DNA of 64,000 nucleotides from Symbiodinium natans (Eukaryota > Sar > Dinophyceae > Suessiales > Symbiodiniaceae), in contig CAJNDS010002701.1 in NCBI GenBank assembly GCA_905221605.1, positions 1,110,614 through 1,174,613 on the forward strand. The letters run 5' to 3'. Shown here one piece after another: positions 9,337 through 19,964 of the stretch (position 1 is its first letter; each line of letters starts with the position of its first letter). The position numbers were made by a program, and so were the translations under genes. The notes beneath the pieces are model-generated. The model saw only the letters and a list, made by a program, of their open reading frames with translations. It made no database searches and was not told where the DNA came from.

Positions 9337-9730
9337 TGATTTCTATGTGTTCCTCAAAGCTGCGATTTCGGAACCCCTTGGAAGCCCTAAGTGTATACCA
9401 CATAGGCACATGGACCCTGAGAACGTTTGAAGGAGCATCTGAAGCTTCCCCATCCGGTTACCATGCAACAGCTTAAACTTGGGCAGGCGCCTCCTTTGAC
9501 GACACTTCCCCGGCGGAGTGGTACCAAGGCTTCTCGAAGCGTCGTTTCCTCTTAGCCGGGGACCCATCAAAACTTGCTCTAATCTGCTTCCCTCGTGCCG
9601 ATCGTGCCGAGGCACAGGCAATCGCATCATAAGCCACTCCTTGTGGGCCAAGTCAGCTCTCACAGTTTTGTTTATGATTCATGTACTCTCTGTGTGCAGG
9701 GTACATGACTTAAATTTGAGAGTTCATGTG

Positions 9731-9832
9731 GGTGGTTGTCAAAGTTATGACCCCTTTTGGGGGACCCTGAAAATATTGGGTGCCGTATTATAATAGGGAT
9801 CCAAAAAGTGACCAGAATTTTGACAACCACCC
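9731..9832. mobile_element. MITE-like element, family M3
   Basis: GGTGGTTGTCAAAGTTATGA at the left pairs with TTTTGACAACCACC at the right. It is the inverse-orientation relative of 6,400-6,495 and is followed at once by a CCCTAAA array (9,832-9,919). Confidence 0.7.
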
Positions 9833-9919
9833 TAAACCCTAAACCCTGAACCCTGAACCCTGAACCCTAAACCCTAAACCCTAAACCCTAAACCCTAAAC
9901 CCTAAACCCTAAACCCTAA
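9832..9919. repeat. interstitial telomere-like array (CCCTAAA/CCCTGAA)
   Basis: About twelve heptamers. The interval 9,920-11,200 holds a further short array (10,029-10,078), an M6 element and an (AT)n/(GATA)n tract near 10,855-10,905. I see no confident exon there. Confidence 0.9.
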
Positions 9920-10469
9920 CAAAGGCTCCTCATCCTCCGAGACACCCTCGGAAGTCTTGAGCTGGGCAAGGACCTCCCGAGACCTGAAGGACCCCCCCCC
10001 CCCATGGGGCCACCTATATCAGCGTAGGCTTTAGGGTTTAGGGTTTAGGGTTTAGGGCTTAGGGCTTAGGGTTTAGGGCCCCTTTTGGGGTTCCTGTTGT
10101 ACTGAATATTGTGAGGAAGACACCCAAAAGGGACCGCAACTGACACGATTGAGCATGTGCACATGCACTGGATGAGATTTGTGCCGAGTGCTCACATGCA
10201 TACGCTTAGCTTAATAATAACAATTACCAATACAACGAAAAGAATGATAAAAATAAGACTATAACAATACTAATGCTACTAGTAGTAACTCTTATTTAAT
10301 CATAACAACAACATGCCCTGCACAGAAGGCCTCTCCAGCTCGCCACATCGAAAGAGCGACTGCGCCAGCTTGCGTAAAGACCTGGGACTACAAACCCTAC
10401 ACAAATCAGGGTTTAGGGTTTAGGGTTCGTAAGGGTTTCAAAAGGCTGGAAATCATCCCTGAACCTTGG

Positions 10470-10563
10470 GGTGTTCCCCCTTCCACTAACAGTCCTTAAT
10501 CGGGATGATAGTCAACCCTATTGTAATCCCCATTTGGGACTGTTAGTATCAGGGGGAACATCC
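10470..10563. mobile_element. MITE-like element, family M6
   Basis: Ends GGGTGTTCCCCCTTCCACTA and a TATCAGGGGGAACATCCC-type end are inverted copies. The inner ACAGTCC...GGACTGT pair matches the element at 361-465. Confidence 0.6.
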
Positions 10564-10856
10564 CAACCTACACAGATCATCGCTGAAAACCCTGAAACCC
10601 TAAAACCAGACCCTATACTAATCTGCCATAAACCCTAAAATCAGGGTAGCTATGGCAGCCTTTCTTTAGGGTACTTATAACACCACATAGAAATAATTAT
10701 TCCCGACCCTAAAACCTAAAATCCAGAAGTTGCGTGACGTTGTTGGCGCAGAAATGCTTTCAAGAAGCGCGGTGTCGGCTGGCTCCAGACGAAGGCACCG
10801 GAACAAGGCCTGCAATGTCACGATCGGCCTTAAGAACCCCCAAAGGAGTATGTACA

Positions 10857-10887
<31 letters not shown>

Positions 10888-11205
10888 ATATATGTATATA
10901 ATAAATTCTCTATATTGCCCGCATAGGGAAGAACACTTTTGTCAGTTCTGGGTGGGAGGTTCTTGAGCAAATAGTAGTCAAGTCATGTTTTTTGGAATGG
11001 CTATGCCTGTTGCTGCTATGACGATGACCACTACCACCACCACACACACCTCCACTACCAGCATGGTGACTTGTTTTGAATTATAAACGCTGTCTTTTTA
11101 TGCAACTTCCCCAGCGCAAAAACCCAAAAACTCAAAAAAACCCAAACCCAAAAACCACAAAACCCGAAAACCTCAACCCTCAGATTGAACCGGGAAGCGG
11201 GGGGC

Positions 11206-11941
11206 CTGCACGGCAGCCTGCCAGTCCTCAGCCTTCATGGCGCAATCTGCCATTCGTCGCAGCAGCGGCGCCAAGGCGTCTGGAGAGCCCGGCTCCTGCT
11301 TGGCAAGTGGCAGAGGGGAGTGCAAGGTCAGGGGTCCTTTACGGGGTTTTGTAGGAGTGAGGGTTCCTTCTTCAGGAGTCAGAGCTTGTTCCCCTTGCTG
11401 CATTTGAGGCGAACTCTGTTCTGTCCATTCTGCGCCATGTGCCATGCCGCACAGAAAAAACTCTGCACGCAGAACTGGACTTTGTGTTTCTGCTCAGCCA
11501 GCTGGTACTGGTCGGCTCCTTGGCTACATCTCGCACGGCACGCTGGAGGCTGGCAAGTGCCTGGAAGGTGGCAGAATGAAGGACATGGAGACCGAGCCTC
11601 CGAGATTAGCAGGGATTTAGGGTTTAGGGGCTTTTAAACCCTAAACCCTAACCTTTTTGGGGCTTAGGGTATAGCAATGCCAGTCGTTGTCCAAGGTGAC
11701 GAGCAGCTGTTGCCCTTGTGTTGCATTCACAGCCCCCCCGATACCCAATGCTCAAAGTCGGGACTGTGTCACATGGACCCATGCCCGCAAGATGAGGGAA
11801 TGAGGTACCCTATATAATCCTGTAGAAATATAATATGTATAAATACATAAATAATTAAATGTACATATATATATATATGTATACATACATACATACATAC
11901 ATACATACATACATACATACATACATACATACATACATACA

Positions 11942-11976
<35 letters not shown>

Positions 11977-12819
11977 GTATGTATGTAGATATACATATTG
12001 ATTTTATTTGCTTATTTGTATTTATGTATATATATATGTAGATTTATGCTTGTTTATACATGTACAGAGGGGGATACAAGGCACCTAAGTCCCTCATTGC
12101 CTACTCAGAACCTGCTTGGTCGCGCGGCCTGCTTTGGCTGCCCGAGCTGCTGCTGAGCTTCAGCTAAGTTCTGCCAGCACAAGGCTTTGAAGCGGCGAAG
12201 CCACAATCGGTCGCCTGGGCAACCCAAATTGTCTTCGGACAGAAACGAACCATACCCGAACCCATAACAGGATTTGACATGTACTTTGAAGGGCACGAGG
12301 AAAACTTATGCAAGCAAGTTGATGAAGGGACCTATACTTTGCGAAGCAGAAACATGAAGGCAGGTTCTCTAGGTAGCGCAATGCACAACACAGGACACCA
12401 CACGCTGGTAGCATTTACACATGATATCCTAGGTGCTGGCTTGTAGAATGTAAAGATAACCGACATGGGGGTTTCCGAAAACAAGGGGGGGTACCCTTTT
12501 TTGGGGCTCCTTTACAAGGATTCGAGTATTTTGGGGTTATTACAAGGGGTACCCCTATTTTGGGAAGTACCATATACAGAAGCAAGGAGTGTGCCCCTGG
12601 CGGCAACTCAGCCAAGAGAAAACAAGCGTGGCGTGTCTTCCCCGGTGTGCAAGGCCCCAGCGCGCGCAGCTGCTTTGCACAGCCACGAGGTGCTTCAGGC
12701 TCTGCTTGGCCTCCGGAGCCTGGTCAGCGGGGTTGAGGGCTTAGGGTTTATAGGGTTTAGGGTTTAGGGTTTAGGCTTTAGGGTTTAGGGGTTTAGGGTT
12801 CAGGGTTCAGGGTTTAGGG

Positions 12820-12854
<35 letters not shown>

Positions 12855-13938
12855 ATGGGCCGCGGGATCCTATTCAGAGCCTTGCCCTCGGAGATGGACT
12901 TCAGCGCTTCCTTCAGGTGCTTTAGTGCTTTCGACTCTGCCGTTGCAGAAAAAGCTAGCATGGCAGGAGCATTGGTGTGTGAATGTGATCATTAGGTACT
13001 TGCTGGGCCTCATAGCTCTTTCTCAGCTGGGTCCGATCCACTCCATCTGAAGCTTCAGCAGCCTCGCAGGGAGCCGACCAGAAACGCCGAAACAAACAGC
13101 AAGCCTGTAGCCCACTCCTCGTCTGGAGCCGAACCGAACTGCGCAAATTTCAGCATCGCCCCTGCGACCTCAAGCATTTTGGGGTTTAGGGTTTTGGGGT
13201 TGGGGTTTAGGTAACTGCTGCACTTGCGTGAAGTGCCCCGGCCCTAGCAAGTACTGCTGCTGTGGAGGAGCAAAAACAGTTGACATGGCACTAGCAAGCA
13301 TGACTCGGGCGAACCAACCAGACCTTAGGCCTATAGTTCACTCCGCCACCATTCTTCCCATTATGACTGTTACAAATAGTTACTATGACTCACTATGACT
13401 GTTACAAATTGTTACGAATAGTTGCTATCTTAAATTATCGGGACCCAAAACCGCCTAAACTGTAAGAAGTCTGGGCCCGCGACATTTGTTTCACAGCAGA
13501 GCGACCCTTTTGCCCGTCAGTGCAGGCTTCGGGCCATTCCACGGTCGCAGTCTCTACTCCTTCTGGGTTGATTTAGGGTTTAGGGTTTAGGGTTTAGGGT
13601 TTAAAGTTTAGGGGGTTTCTTTGCGACCCCCTCTTGGGATCGGCTTTTGGGTGTGGGTGGATACTGCAAAATTGGCTTTCCTCTCAAAGCTGCCGAAGCG
13701 TGCCCAGGCAATCAACCACTTCTTTGCATGGGCATTGGGTTTAGGGTTTAGGGTTTAGGGTGCACTTTCGTACTGCTCATTTGGGCCAGGTCAAGCATGC
13801 TTGGCTGCTGTCTCGCCGACCGCCTCTGTGCATTTGATGGACCTCTAGCCCTCAACGACTTCAATGCACTACCGAAGTGTTCTGAACATGGCAAAGGCTT
13901 TGTTCCGCTTGTGAAGCGACAATCGTGCACGCCACCAC
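11206..13938 (-). CDS. TPR-repeat protein gene, at least 11 exons (partial)
   Basis: Reading minus, I join exons 13,938-13,873, 13,842-13,797, 13,721-13,665, 13,551-about 13,480, 13,259-13,216, about 13,175-13,112, 13,062-13,000, 12,934-12,886, 12,739-12,674, 12,214-12,129, 11,560-11,519 and 11,295-11,206. Most junctions keep frame; a few between 13.5 and 13.1 kb are unresolved. The C-terminal part gives tetratricopeptide-like helices: SKALKHLKEALKSISE|ALNPADQ, then FKALCWQNLAEAQQQLGQPK followed by ALASLQRAV and CAMKAEDWQAAVQ. TPR proteins are scaffolds for protein-protein binding; the partner is unknown. Several donors are GC (CAG|GCC, GAGG|GC) or GA (AAG|GAGCCG). The intron at 12,740-12,885 is mostly telomere-like repeat plus poly-G. 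The N-terminal part (WWRARLSLHKRNKAFAMF) is not recognised. Both gene ends are unknown. Confidence 0.55.
11881..11970. repeat. (CATA)n microsatellite in a TPR-gene intron
   Basis: More than 20 tetranucleotide units lie inside the inferred 568-bp intron 11,561-12,128. The long Tyr/Met/Cys and His/Thr open frames here are artefacts of the repeat. Confidence 0.92.
12468..12573. mobile_element. MITE-like element, family M7
   Basis: GGGTTTCCGAAAACAAGGGG with GGTACCC at the left pairs with GGGGTACCCCTATTTTGGGA at the right. It lies between two exons of the TPR gene, so it is intronic. Confidence 0.6.
12740..12885 (-). other. inferred GC-AG intron made of telomere-like repeats and poly-G
   Basis: The exon frame requires removal of exactly this 146-bp block. 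The donor is GAGG|GCAAGG and the acceptor CCCTAAACCCTAAG|CC. About eleven heptamers (12,741-12,823) and a 30-nt poly-G occupy it. The acceptor AG is a single-base variant of the CCCTAAA unit. The joined reading (KSISE|ALNPADQAPEAKQ) is a regular TPR helix boundary. Confidence 0.55.
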
Positions 13939-14099
13939 CTGGCGAGATACTCTGGGGTCAGCCCAAGAAAGCAAGTTAACACTTCTCTGATCCAGAAAGC
14001 TACAAGACCTGAGGCATTCGCCGATCATCAGCCGTTGCGTGTTGTCTCCATGTCCGTGTCAGCAACAGGAACCTGGCAACAGGAGCACATTCATGCTCC

Positions 14100-14640
14100 T
14101 GCTTGCTTGAAACATGCAGGTCCCATCTCTGCCACTGGCCTCATCAAAAGAAGCAAAGTCTTCTAGGCCTCGTCCGCTTTGGTCAGAGGCCTGCTGTTAC
14201 TTGAGGCAGAGCGCCACCATGCTCAAGATGTGTGGTTTAGGGTTTAGGGTTTGGGGTTTGGGGTTTAGGGTTTAGGGTTTAGGGAGCCCAAAGTCAGAGT
14301 CCTGCTTCACTCAGGGCAGGGCGACGCCGAGCACTGTCGGGGTTGGACCGGATGAGGCCTCTGCTCAACTTCACTCACCCGCCCCCCCGAACCCCCCTCC
14401 CCTGAGAACCCTACAGAACCCCTACACCCTAACCCTAACCCTAAGTCACCCTCCAGCAGCGCAGGTTTGAGCTATCCAGTCCACCGGGGCTTGTGCAGGC
14501 TTCGCCGGTGCGGACGCAGGCGCAGCATCGCCGCTGCACTCCTCCTCGTCGTCCTCCTCCTCCTCGCAAGGAACATGGCCCCAAACGGGCCCTGGTTGTT
14601 GCACTTCAACACTATTGCGTGTCTCTCTGCTGCGCAACTC
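14100..14640 (-). CDS. possible further minus exons (unknown)
   Basis: Three protein-like stretches: FASFDEASGRDGTCMFQAS (about 14,080-14,160), LIRSNPDSARRRPALSEAG (about 14,290-14,360) and an acidic then Ala/Pro-rich stretch (EEEEDDEEECSGDAAPASA, about 14,446-14,570). They may be upstream exons of the TPR gene. A telomere-like array at 14,235-14,284 separates the first two. Splice sites not resolved. Confidence 0.28.
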
Positions 14641-15659
14641 CGCGCCTTCTGTGTCTGTTGCGAAGGACCTGAGGACCCATGTCGAAAAACATGTGACTTG
14701 CTGGACTCACTTGCCTGCCAGGCCGACCTTGCCAAGGACTAGACAAAAACGGTCGAGTTGCCGAGGTTAGCTTGCATGTAGGGTATGGAATGACTTAGAA
14801 TATCTTGTATGCATATTCGCGGAGCCTGCATCATTGCTGGAAGGCTCTCTGTTGAGATGCCGGTGTGGTCGACTTTGGAGGAATCCGAGGGTGTGGCCGC
14901 TACTGCGTCGAAAGGGAATGTATATCGTAAAACGCCGAAACCCTAAACCCTAGGCCTGACACGACATCACAATGTCCAAGCTGCTTTGGTCTGCAGGATC
15001 TGGCAAAGTGTCCTCATCGGCGTCCTTTTAAGTTCCAATAGCTCAGAGCTCACTTCGGTCATGCAATGTCATGCAGCAGTATGATACTACTAAAGTATTC
15101 TTAAAATGTACTACTAGACTATATACTATTGTTATAGTAGACTTGGTTCGTATATGACAGGCGTTGCAAGTCCTGCGGCAGGACTTCGTAGCGGAGGGAT
15201 GCCAAGGAGTCTACGGCCACCGACTTGTTCTTCAGTCTCGCCTCGCATGTTGCCGAGGACTACAGTACCAGTCAAACTCCCACGGGACCGCATGTGCTCT
15301 TGTTGTATGAGAAAAGGGAACTTTAGCAGCTTAGAAGACTGGTAGACTAGCATATTGCCATATTCGTAGATTTGTAAATTTTTGTATATGAAAGACTATA
15401 TATACAAAGATTGGTATATTTGCAGATTGGTATTCGTGTATTCTAGGAGTGTATTCGTATAATCCTATATTGCTCTACTATTATATTGTTCTAGTTTTTA
15501 TCATGTATTCCAGCCCTGCTGGCAAGGTGCGTAGATGAGCATCCCCGCCAGCGCCTCGTCACTCAACAACGTGCCGAAGTGTGGCCACTGTCTGGTTGCG
15601 TGTTTCGAAGCTTCGATAGTCGGTTCTTGTGGTAGAAAGAATGCTTCAAGCTGAGTCAC

Positions 15660-15731
15660 CAGGAGCAGTCCGCTCCACTGTAGGGCTGTTGTCTTCTCGC
15701 CGAAGACGAAAATGGAAAAGAGGATCGTCAC
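15660..15731 (-). CDS. drug/metabolite-transporter-like exon (SLC35A-type segment)
   Basis: Acceptor GCGTAG|GTG and donor CTCCTG|GTGACT bound 72 bp reading VTILFSIFVFGEK then TTALQWSGLLL. Nucleotide-sugar transporters of the SLC35A type carry, near their C-terminus, a TM helix, then a short basic loop, then LQW and another hydrophobic helix. This fragment has that layout. Only this exon is clear; in the same frame SDEALAGMLIYA (about 15,525-15,560) may be the next exon. Moderate support because the match is short. Confidence 0.4.
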
Positions 15732-15952
15732 CTACGCTCTGGACAACTTCAATAGCCAGCGCAGGGCCAAACACTTGCAGGGCCATTCACGTGCTTACAC
15801 TGAGCTGTCGGCGATGGACTTGAGATTGCCGAACACCGCCAGGGTTAAAGAAGATCTCGGAACAAACGCAGCGCGAGTAGTGGCTGACACCGAACATGGC
15901 CACCACAGCAAGCTCAACATGTCCCATCTCCTAGAGCCCCTTGCCGATCCTA

Positions 15953-16001
15953 CTAATTAAGGAGTAGTTACTACTAAACTGTAGGTAAATAGAGTCCCAG
16001 G
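15953..16001. mobile_element. half of an M2 MITE-like element
   Basis: TACTACTAAACTGTAGGTAA and the terminal AGAGTCCCAGG match the right half of the element at 4,752-4,844. The left end is not present. Confidence 0.45.
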
Positions 16002-16423
16002 CAAACCCTGAACCCTCGACCGCAATGTCAAGAAATTAGGCAGAGCGGCGTCGCTTTCACCAGCTGGACCTGCCAGGGCCATCGTTTCTGAGGATCTGTA
16101 TGTATGTTCTTCGGGGTGGGGGGGGGGGGGGGGGGTTGGTGTTCTGAAAATTGGGTTCTGGGGTTTCGGGTCCAAGGTTGGAAGTACGAGTATCTTATGG
16201 GGGGTTCTCTCTTTGAACTCTGGTCCCTTTGTAAGACGCCGTCAGATGGCAGCCTATATGCAGGGTACTCTGAACATTGGTCCCTTTGTAAAATGCTGTA
16301 GTACGGCCGTCCTTATTATGGCCATCTAGTCATTTGTGGCACTATATCAAGCTAAGATAGACCAAAAGCGAGTAGCCCATCGAAAGGACCATCATTTCAG
16401 GAACCCTAAACCAAAAACCCTAA

Positions 16424-16549
16424 ACCCTAAACCTTAACCCCTAAACCGCTAGACCCTAAACCCCTAAACCCCTAAACCCCTAAACCCCTAAACCCCTAAA
16501 CCCTAAACCCTAAACCCTAAACCCTAAACCCTAAACCCTAAACCTTAAG
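16424..16549. repeat. interstitial telomere-like array (CCCTAAA, with CCCCTAAA variants)
   Basis: About 17 units. It faces the much longer TTTAGGG array at 16,633-16,890 across an 80-bp GC-rich spacer. The spacer could encode a short exon on either strand. Confidence 0.9.
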
Positions 16550-16632
16550 GTTTGGAGCGCCAGGGCCTCGACCAGGAGGAGGAGGAAGGCAAGGAAGCCT
16601 GGAAGCAGCACCTTGGCTTCGGTTTGTTTTTG

Positions 16633-16890
16633 TTTAGGGTTTAGGGTTTAGGGTTTAGGGTTTAGGGTTTAGGGTTTAGGGTTTAGGGTTTAGGGTTTAG
16701 GGTTTAGGGTTTAGGGTTTAGGGTTTAGGGTTTAGGGTTTAGGGTTTAGGGTTTAGGGTTTTTAGGGTTTAGGGTTTAGGGTTTAGGGTTTTTTAGGGTT
16801 TAGGGTTTAGGGTTTAGGGTTTAGGGTTTAGGGTTTAGGGTTTAGGGTTTAGGGTTTAGGGTTTAGGGTTTAGGGTTTAGGGTTTAGGGT
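16633..16890. repeat. largest interstitial telomere-like array, about 36 heptamers
   Basis: Near-perfect TTTAGGG with two insertions of extra T. It is followed by decayed TTTAGGG-like sequence to about 17,060 and an (ATC)n tract at 17,086-17,166. Confidence 0.95.
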
Positions 16891-17086
16891 GTTAAGGGTT
16901 TGTGGGTTTTGGGGGTTTACGATATTTTGATTTTAGGGGTTTTAGGGTTTTAGGGCTTAGGACTTTTAGGATTTGTTTTGGGGTTCAGGGTTCTTGGAGT
17001 TTAGGGTTTTAGGGTCTTTAGAGTTTAGGGTCTTTAGAGTTTCTTTTTTGGGGATTTGGGGGGTACAAGCAACTACGTGCCATCAC

Positions 17087-17135
<49 letters not shown>

Positions 17136-17718
17136 GCACCATCATCATCATCATCATCATCATCATCGTTTTCTCGTGACTCTATCAAGTTAAGGCGGTA
17201 AGGGTCTAGGGCTTGGGCCCTGCTTATAGGGTTTCGGCGGTTAAAGGGCTTACTCCCTTAGCCTTGGTCTTCCGGCTTGTGCGGCAAGCCCACGGCTACC
17301 AAGTAGGGGAAGCTTGACCCAGAGCAACCCTAAACCCTAAACCGTAAACCCTCAACACTACACTAAGAAGCACCACGATGGCCTGGAACCCAAGATGTAT
17401 TGCGAACAGGGGGGGGGGGGGGGGTTGACCTACATCAAGGGTTTTACAACGATAAGGATCTATAAGGCTTCCGGGTTTAGGGACGGGGTATCGCTAATTT
17501 ATACATATTTCTACCAAACCTCATGTGGAGAGCAAGTTACTCGAAGGCCCTACTGCGTTACTGTATGCTCTAATGAGGGTGCTTAAAATGGAGTGAGGGA
17601 CTGGAGCCTCACAGCAATAAGTCGTACCCATTTTCGCTCCCACACTCCCCAAGCTAAGCACCTCTAAGTTACATGCCAAACCCTAAACCCTAAACCCTAA
17701 TTCCGAATTTTTTTTCTG

Positions 17719-19317
17719 TTAGCGCCTCGCTGCACACTGCCCCCGTCCATCAGGCCAAATGTCTTCGATTGTCAGGTACACCCGGTGGTGCACTGGAAGC
17801 AATGCAACAAAGGTCTTTCTGTATGGCGGAGTTGGATAGTCCGTAGTTTGTGATTGCAGAGCAACCCACACACTTCGGTTGAGGGAGCCCTCCAGGGTCC
17901 ACTGCACAGGATCTCGGGGACAGAGGCCGTCATAATCACAGGTGCGTCCGTCATGCCTCCCGAAATTGCGATCTCCTGGCTCCCTTGCCGTTGCCCAGCG
18001 GAATGCATCGATTTCTGTCTCCACACCAAAGTCAAACTCCAGCTGGGTGCCAATAACTTCAGCTACCGATGAGTTTAGACTCCCATCTAGGGCCCGGGCA
18101 TGCGAGATGCTCGAGACGAAGGCCACGCCTTGTGGCACAGAGAGCTCCTCCCAAACCCCGCCATACGACCTTGACCCGGCGTTGAAGGTGGTGATCCGTG
18201 TCCAGTTGCCGGCACTATGGCCTTCCAAGGCAAGGCTGAATGAGGCATAATCCTGATCCTTGTCGCATTTAGGGTTTTCTTAACATTAAAAAAACCCTAA
18301 AAACCCCTGAAGGTTGTTTTTTAAGGTTGAAAAAACCCAAAGTGCATAATCCTGGTCCTTGTCCTGCAGAATCCGCACGCACTTCGCTGGCGTCGGCATG
18401 GAGAAGTTCAGGCCGATCCACTGCGTGTCGGCGCGGCACGGGTTTCGGCAGTCGGCCCACCTAACTCCCCTTAGAACCTTAAAAAAATATGTGTTCTTAA
18501 TATCCTTTTGGTTTTTATATGAACAAAAATAAACAAATAATTCCCAAGGGGGATATAGCCACCAGTTAGTGGTAACATTGCCGTCGAACGCATAGGCTGC
18601 AGGCCCGTGCAAGTCAAAAGTCATCGGGTCTGCAAACGGCCTCGACTGCCAGTATGTTCTCGGAGTGTCATGCAACCCCATGGGGGCTGTGTGATCCACC
18701 GAATGGCCAAACCCCTGAGGGAGACTCGAGGAAGCAATGGCTGTGCCATTTGTGAGAAGCGTGGTGCAGTTTGTGTCGTTGTAGAACTCCAACTCCCAAA
18801 CGCCCCAGGTCTGAGGAACATCCATCGCGTTCACGATCCTGTAGGCGTCGAAGTGCGAATCCGCCACTTTGCGCGTGCTGATGGGTTGACCATGCCTCCA
18901 GAATTCAAGCTCGGCGATCTGGAAGAGCGGAAACGTGCAGTAGGTCGCGCCCAGGTGATCCGGGATGCAATATCCGGATCGGCACTCTGTGTAGTCCAAG
19001 CAAAAGCACCCATCCTTGGATAGCCCTTAAACAATCCTCTGAAAGAATATCCTGAATATGATCATCTTAAACTTCAAACCCAAAAAGGGAACATGAGATG
19101 TCCCCAGGGCTTACCGAGCATCTGGCTTTAGGGACTCGGAGCAGGTGAAGCTGTTAGTGGCCGCATAACCGCGAGCCTTTGTTGCTGTCCAGCGGTAGTA
19201 CCGGTAGTTTGGCACTTGGCACCACACCTCTTCGGGAACAATCGCAGGGTACTGAGCTTCACTGGGGCCGAGCAGGAAAAGCGCCTTCCACATGCAGTCG
19301 GCCAGGCCAGCAGGCCG
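17719..19317 (-). CDS. discoidin (F5/8 type C)-like extracellular protein gene, partial
   Basis: Minus exons: 19,317-about 19,120, 19,014-18,563, 18,460-about 18,355 and about 18,258-17,719. They carry repeated modules with FDGN(V/x)TTNWW, WIGLNFSMP, CVRILQD and WTRITTFNAGS. This is the typical order of a discoidin/F5-8C beta-sandwich (lost-sheet opening, conserved Trp, ligand loops), present more than once (a partial module FRWATAREPGDRNF follows). A Cys-rich stretch (DGCFCLDYTECRSGYC) joins modules. Such domains bind carbohydrate or lipid on extracellular proteins; the many Cys and N-x-S/T sites fit secretion or surface exposure. The last exon ends at a TAA; the 5' end is not found. Introns are 102 bp (GT-AG), 99 bp (GA-AG) and about 108 bp. 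Confidence 0.55.
18245..18363 (-). other. introner-like intron bounded by 20-bp direct repeats
   Basis: GCATAATCCTGATCCTTGTC (18,245-18,264) and GCATAATCCTGGTCCTTGTC (18,344-18,363) differ at one base and are 99 bp apart. They encode the same DKDQDY residues. Splicing between the copies keeps the discoidin frame and removes an in-frame stop. Available dinucleotides are GA...AG on the minus strand. Direct repeats at intron ends are the target-site-duplication signature described for introner elements. Confidence 0.65.
18461..18562 (-). other. inferred 102-bp GT-AG intron in the discoidin-like gene
   Basis: Removing GTGGCTATAT...GGAGTTAG joins TNW|WADCRNPC in frame. The intron is AT-rich and has no stop codon in frame, so the exon ORF reads through it. 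GGTGG is repeated at both boundaries. Confidence 0.6.
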
Positions 19318-19964
19318 CTAGATGTGCCAGAGGTCTGTCCCTGTTGAGTTGCTGCTTCTTGAAGAATTTTCCGGTGTCCGTGCTCAAGAAATAATACGGG
19401 CTCTGAATTTAATGCAATGCTTGGCTTAGCTCGTAAAAAGATGTCCGACGCGTCTACAAGTACATCATCAATGAGCATCACGTGACAGAGAAACCTTCAG
19501 TTGCGGCTGGAACGTGATCTATTGCGTGTTGCTGCGTGATTAGAACTATATAGAAGCTCATAAACTGAGAGCCAGCAACAACCCAACAAGCATTCGACCT
19601 CAATCAGGCGGGCGGCGTTTTTGTAGCATGTGTTGCATAAAGTCGCCACAAGACATGCCAGAAGGCTTTTGGGTTGATCCAAGTCACGGGCTCTTGTTGG
19701 CACCCTGACCTACAGTGGTTTATTGAGTTTGACGGATGACCATACTTCAGGAAACCCCCACCAAAAAAAAGGGCTACAAAACTGCACCATACCACCCCAG
19801 CACCATCACACCCGCCACCTCAAATAGATGCGCCCAGTCACTAAGAGCAAGTACTGGCCAGCCGCATTGGGCTCCGCCAGAACATGCAACTTCTCCTTCT
19901 CTCCTTGGCATGCACAGGTTTAGGGTTTAGGGTTTAGGGTTTAGGGTCAGTGCTACAACTTCTG

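Noticed and set aside
11752-12041. Open frames of Met-Tyr-Val-Cys repeats
   Set aside because: CATA microsatellite artefact.
16550-16630. Exon between the two largest arrays
   Set aside because: Protein-like on both strands (acidic on plus, hydrophobic on minus), with no splice evidence to choose, so it is not listed as a gene.
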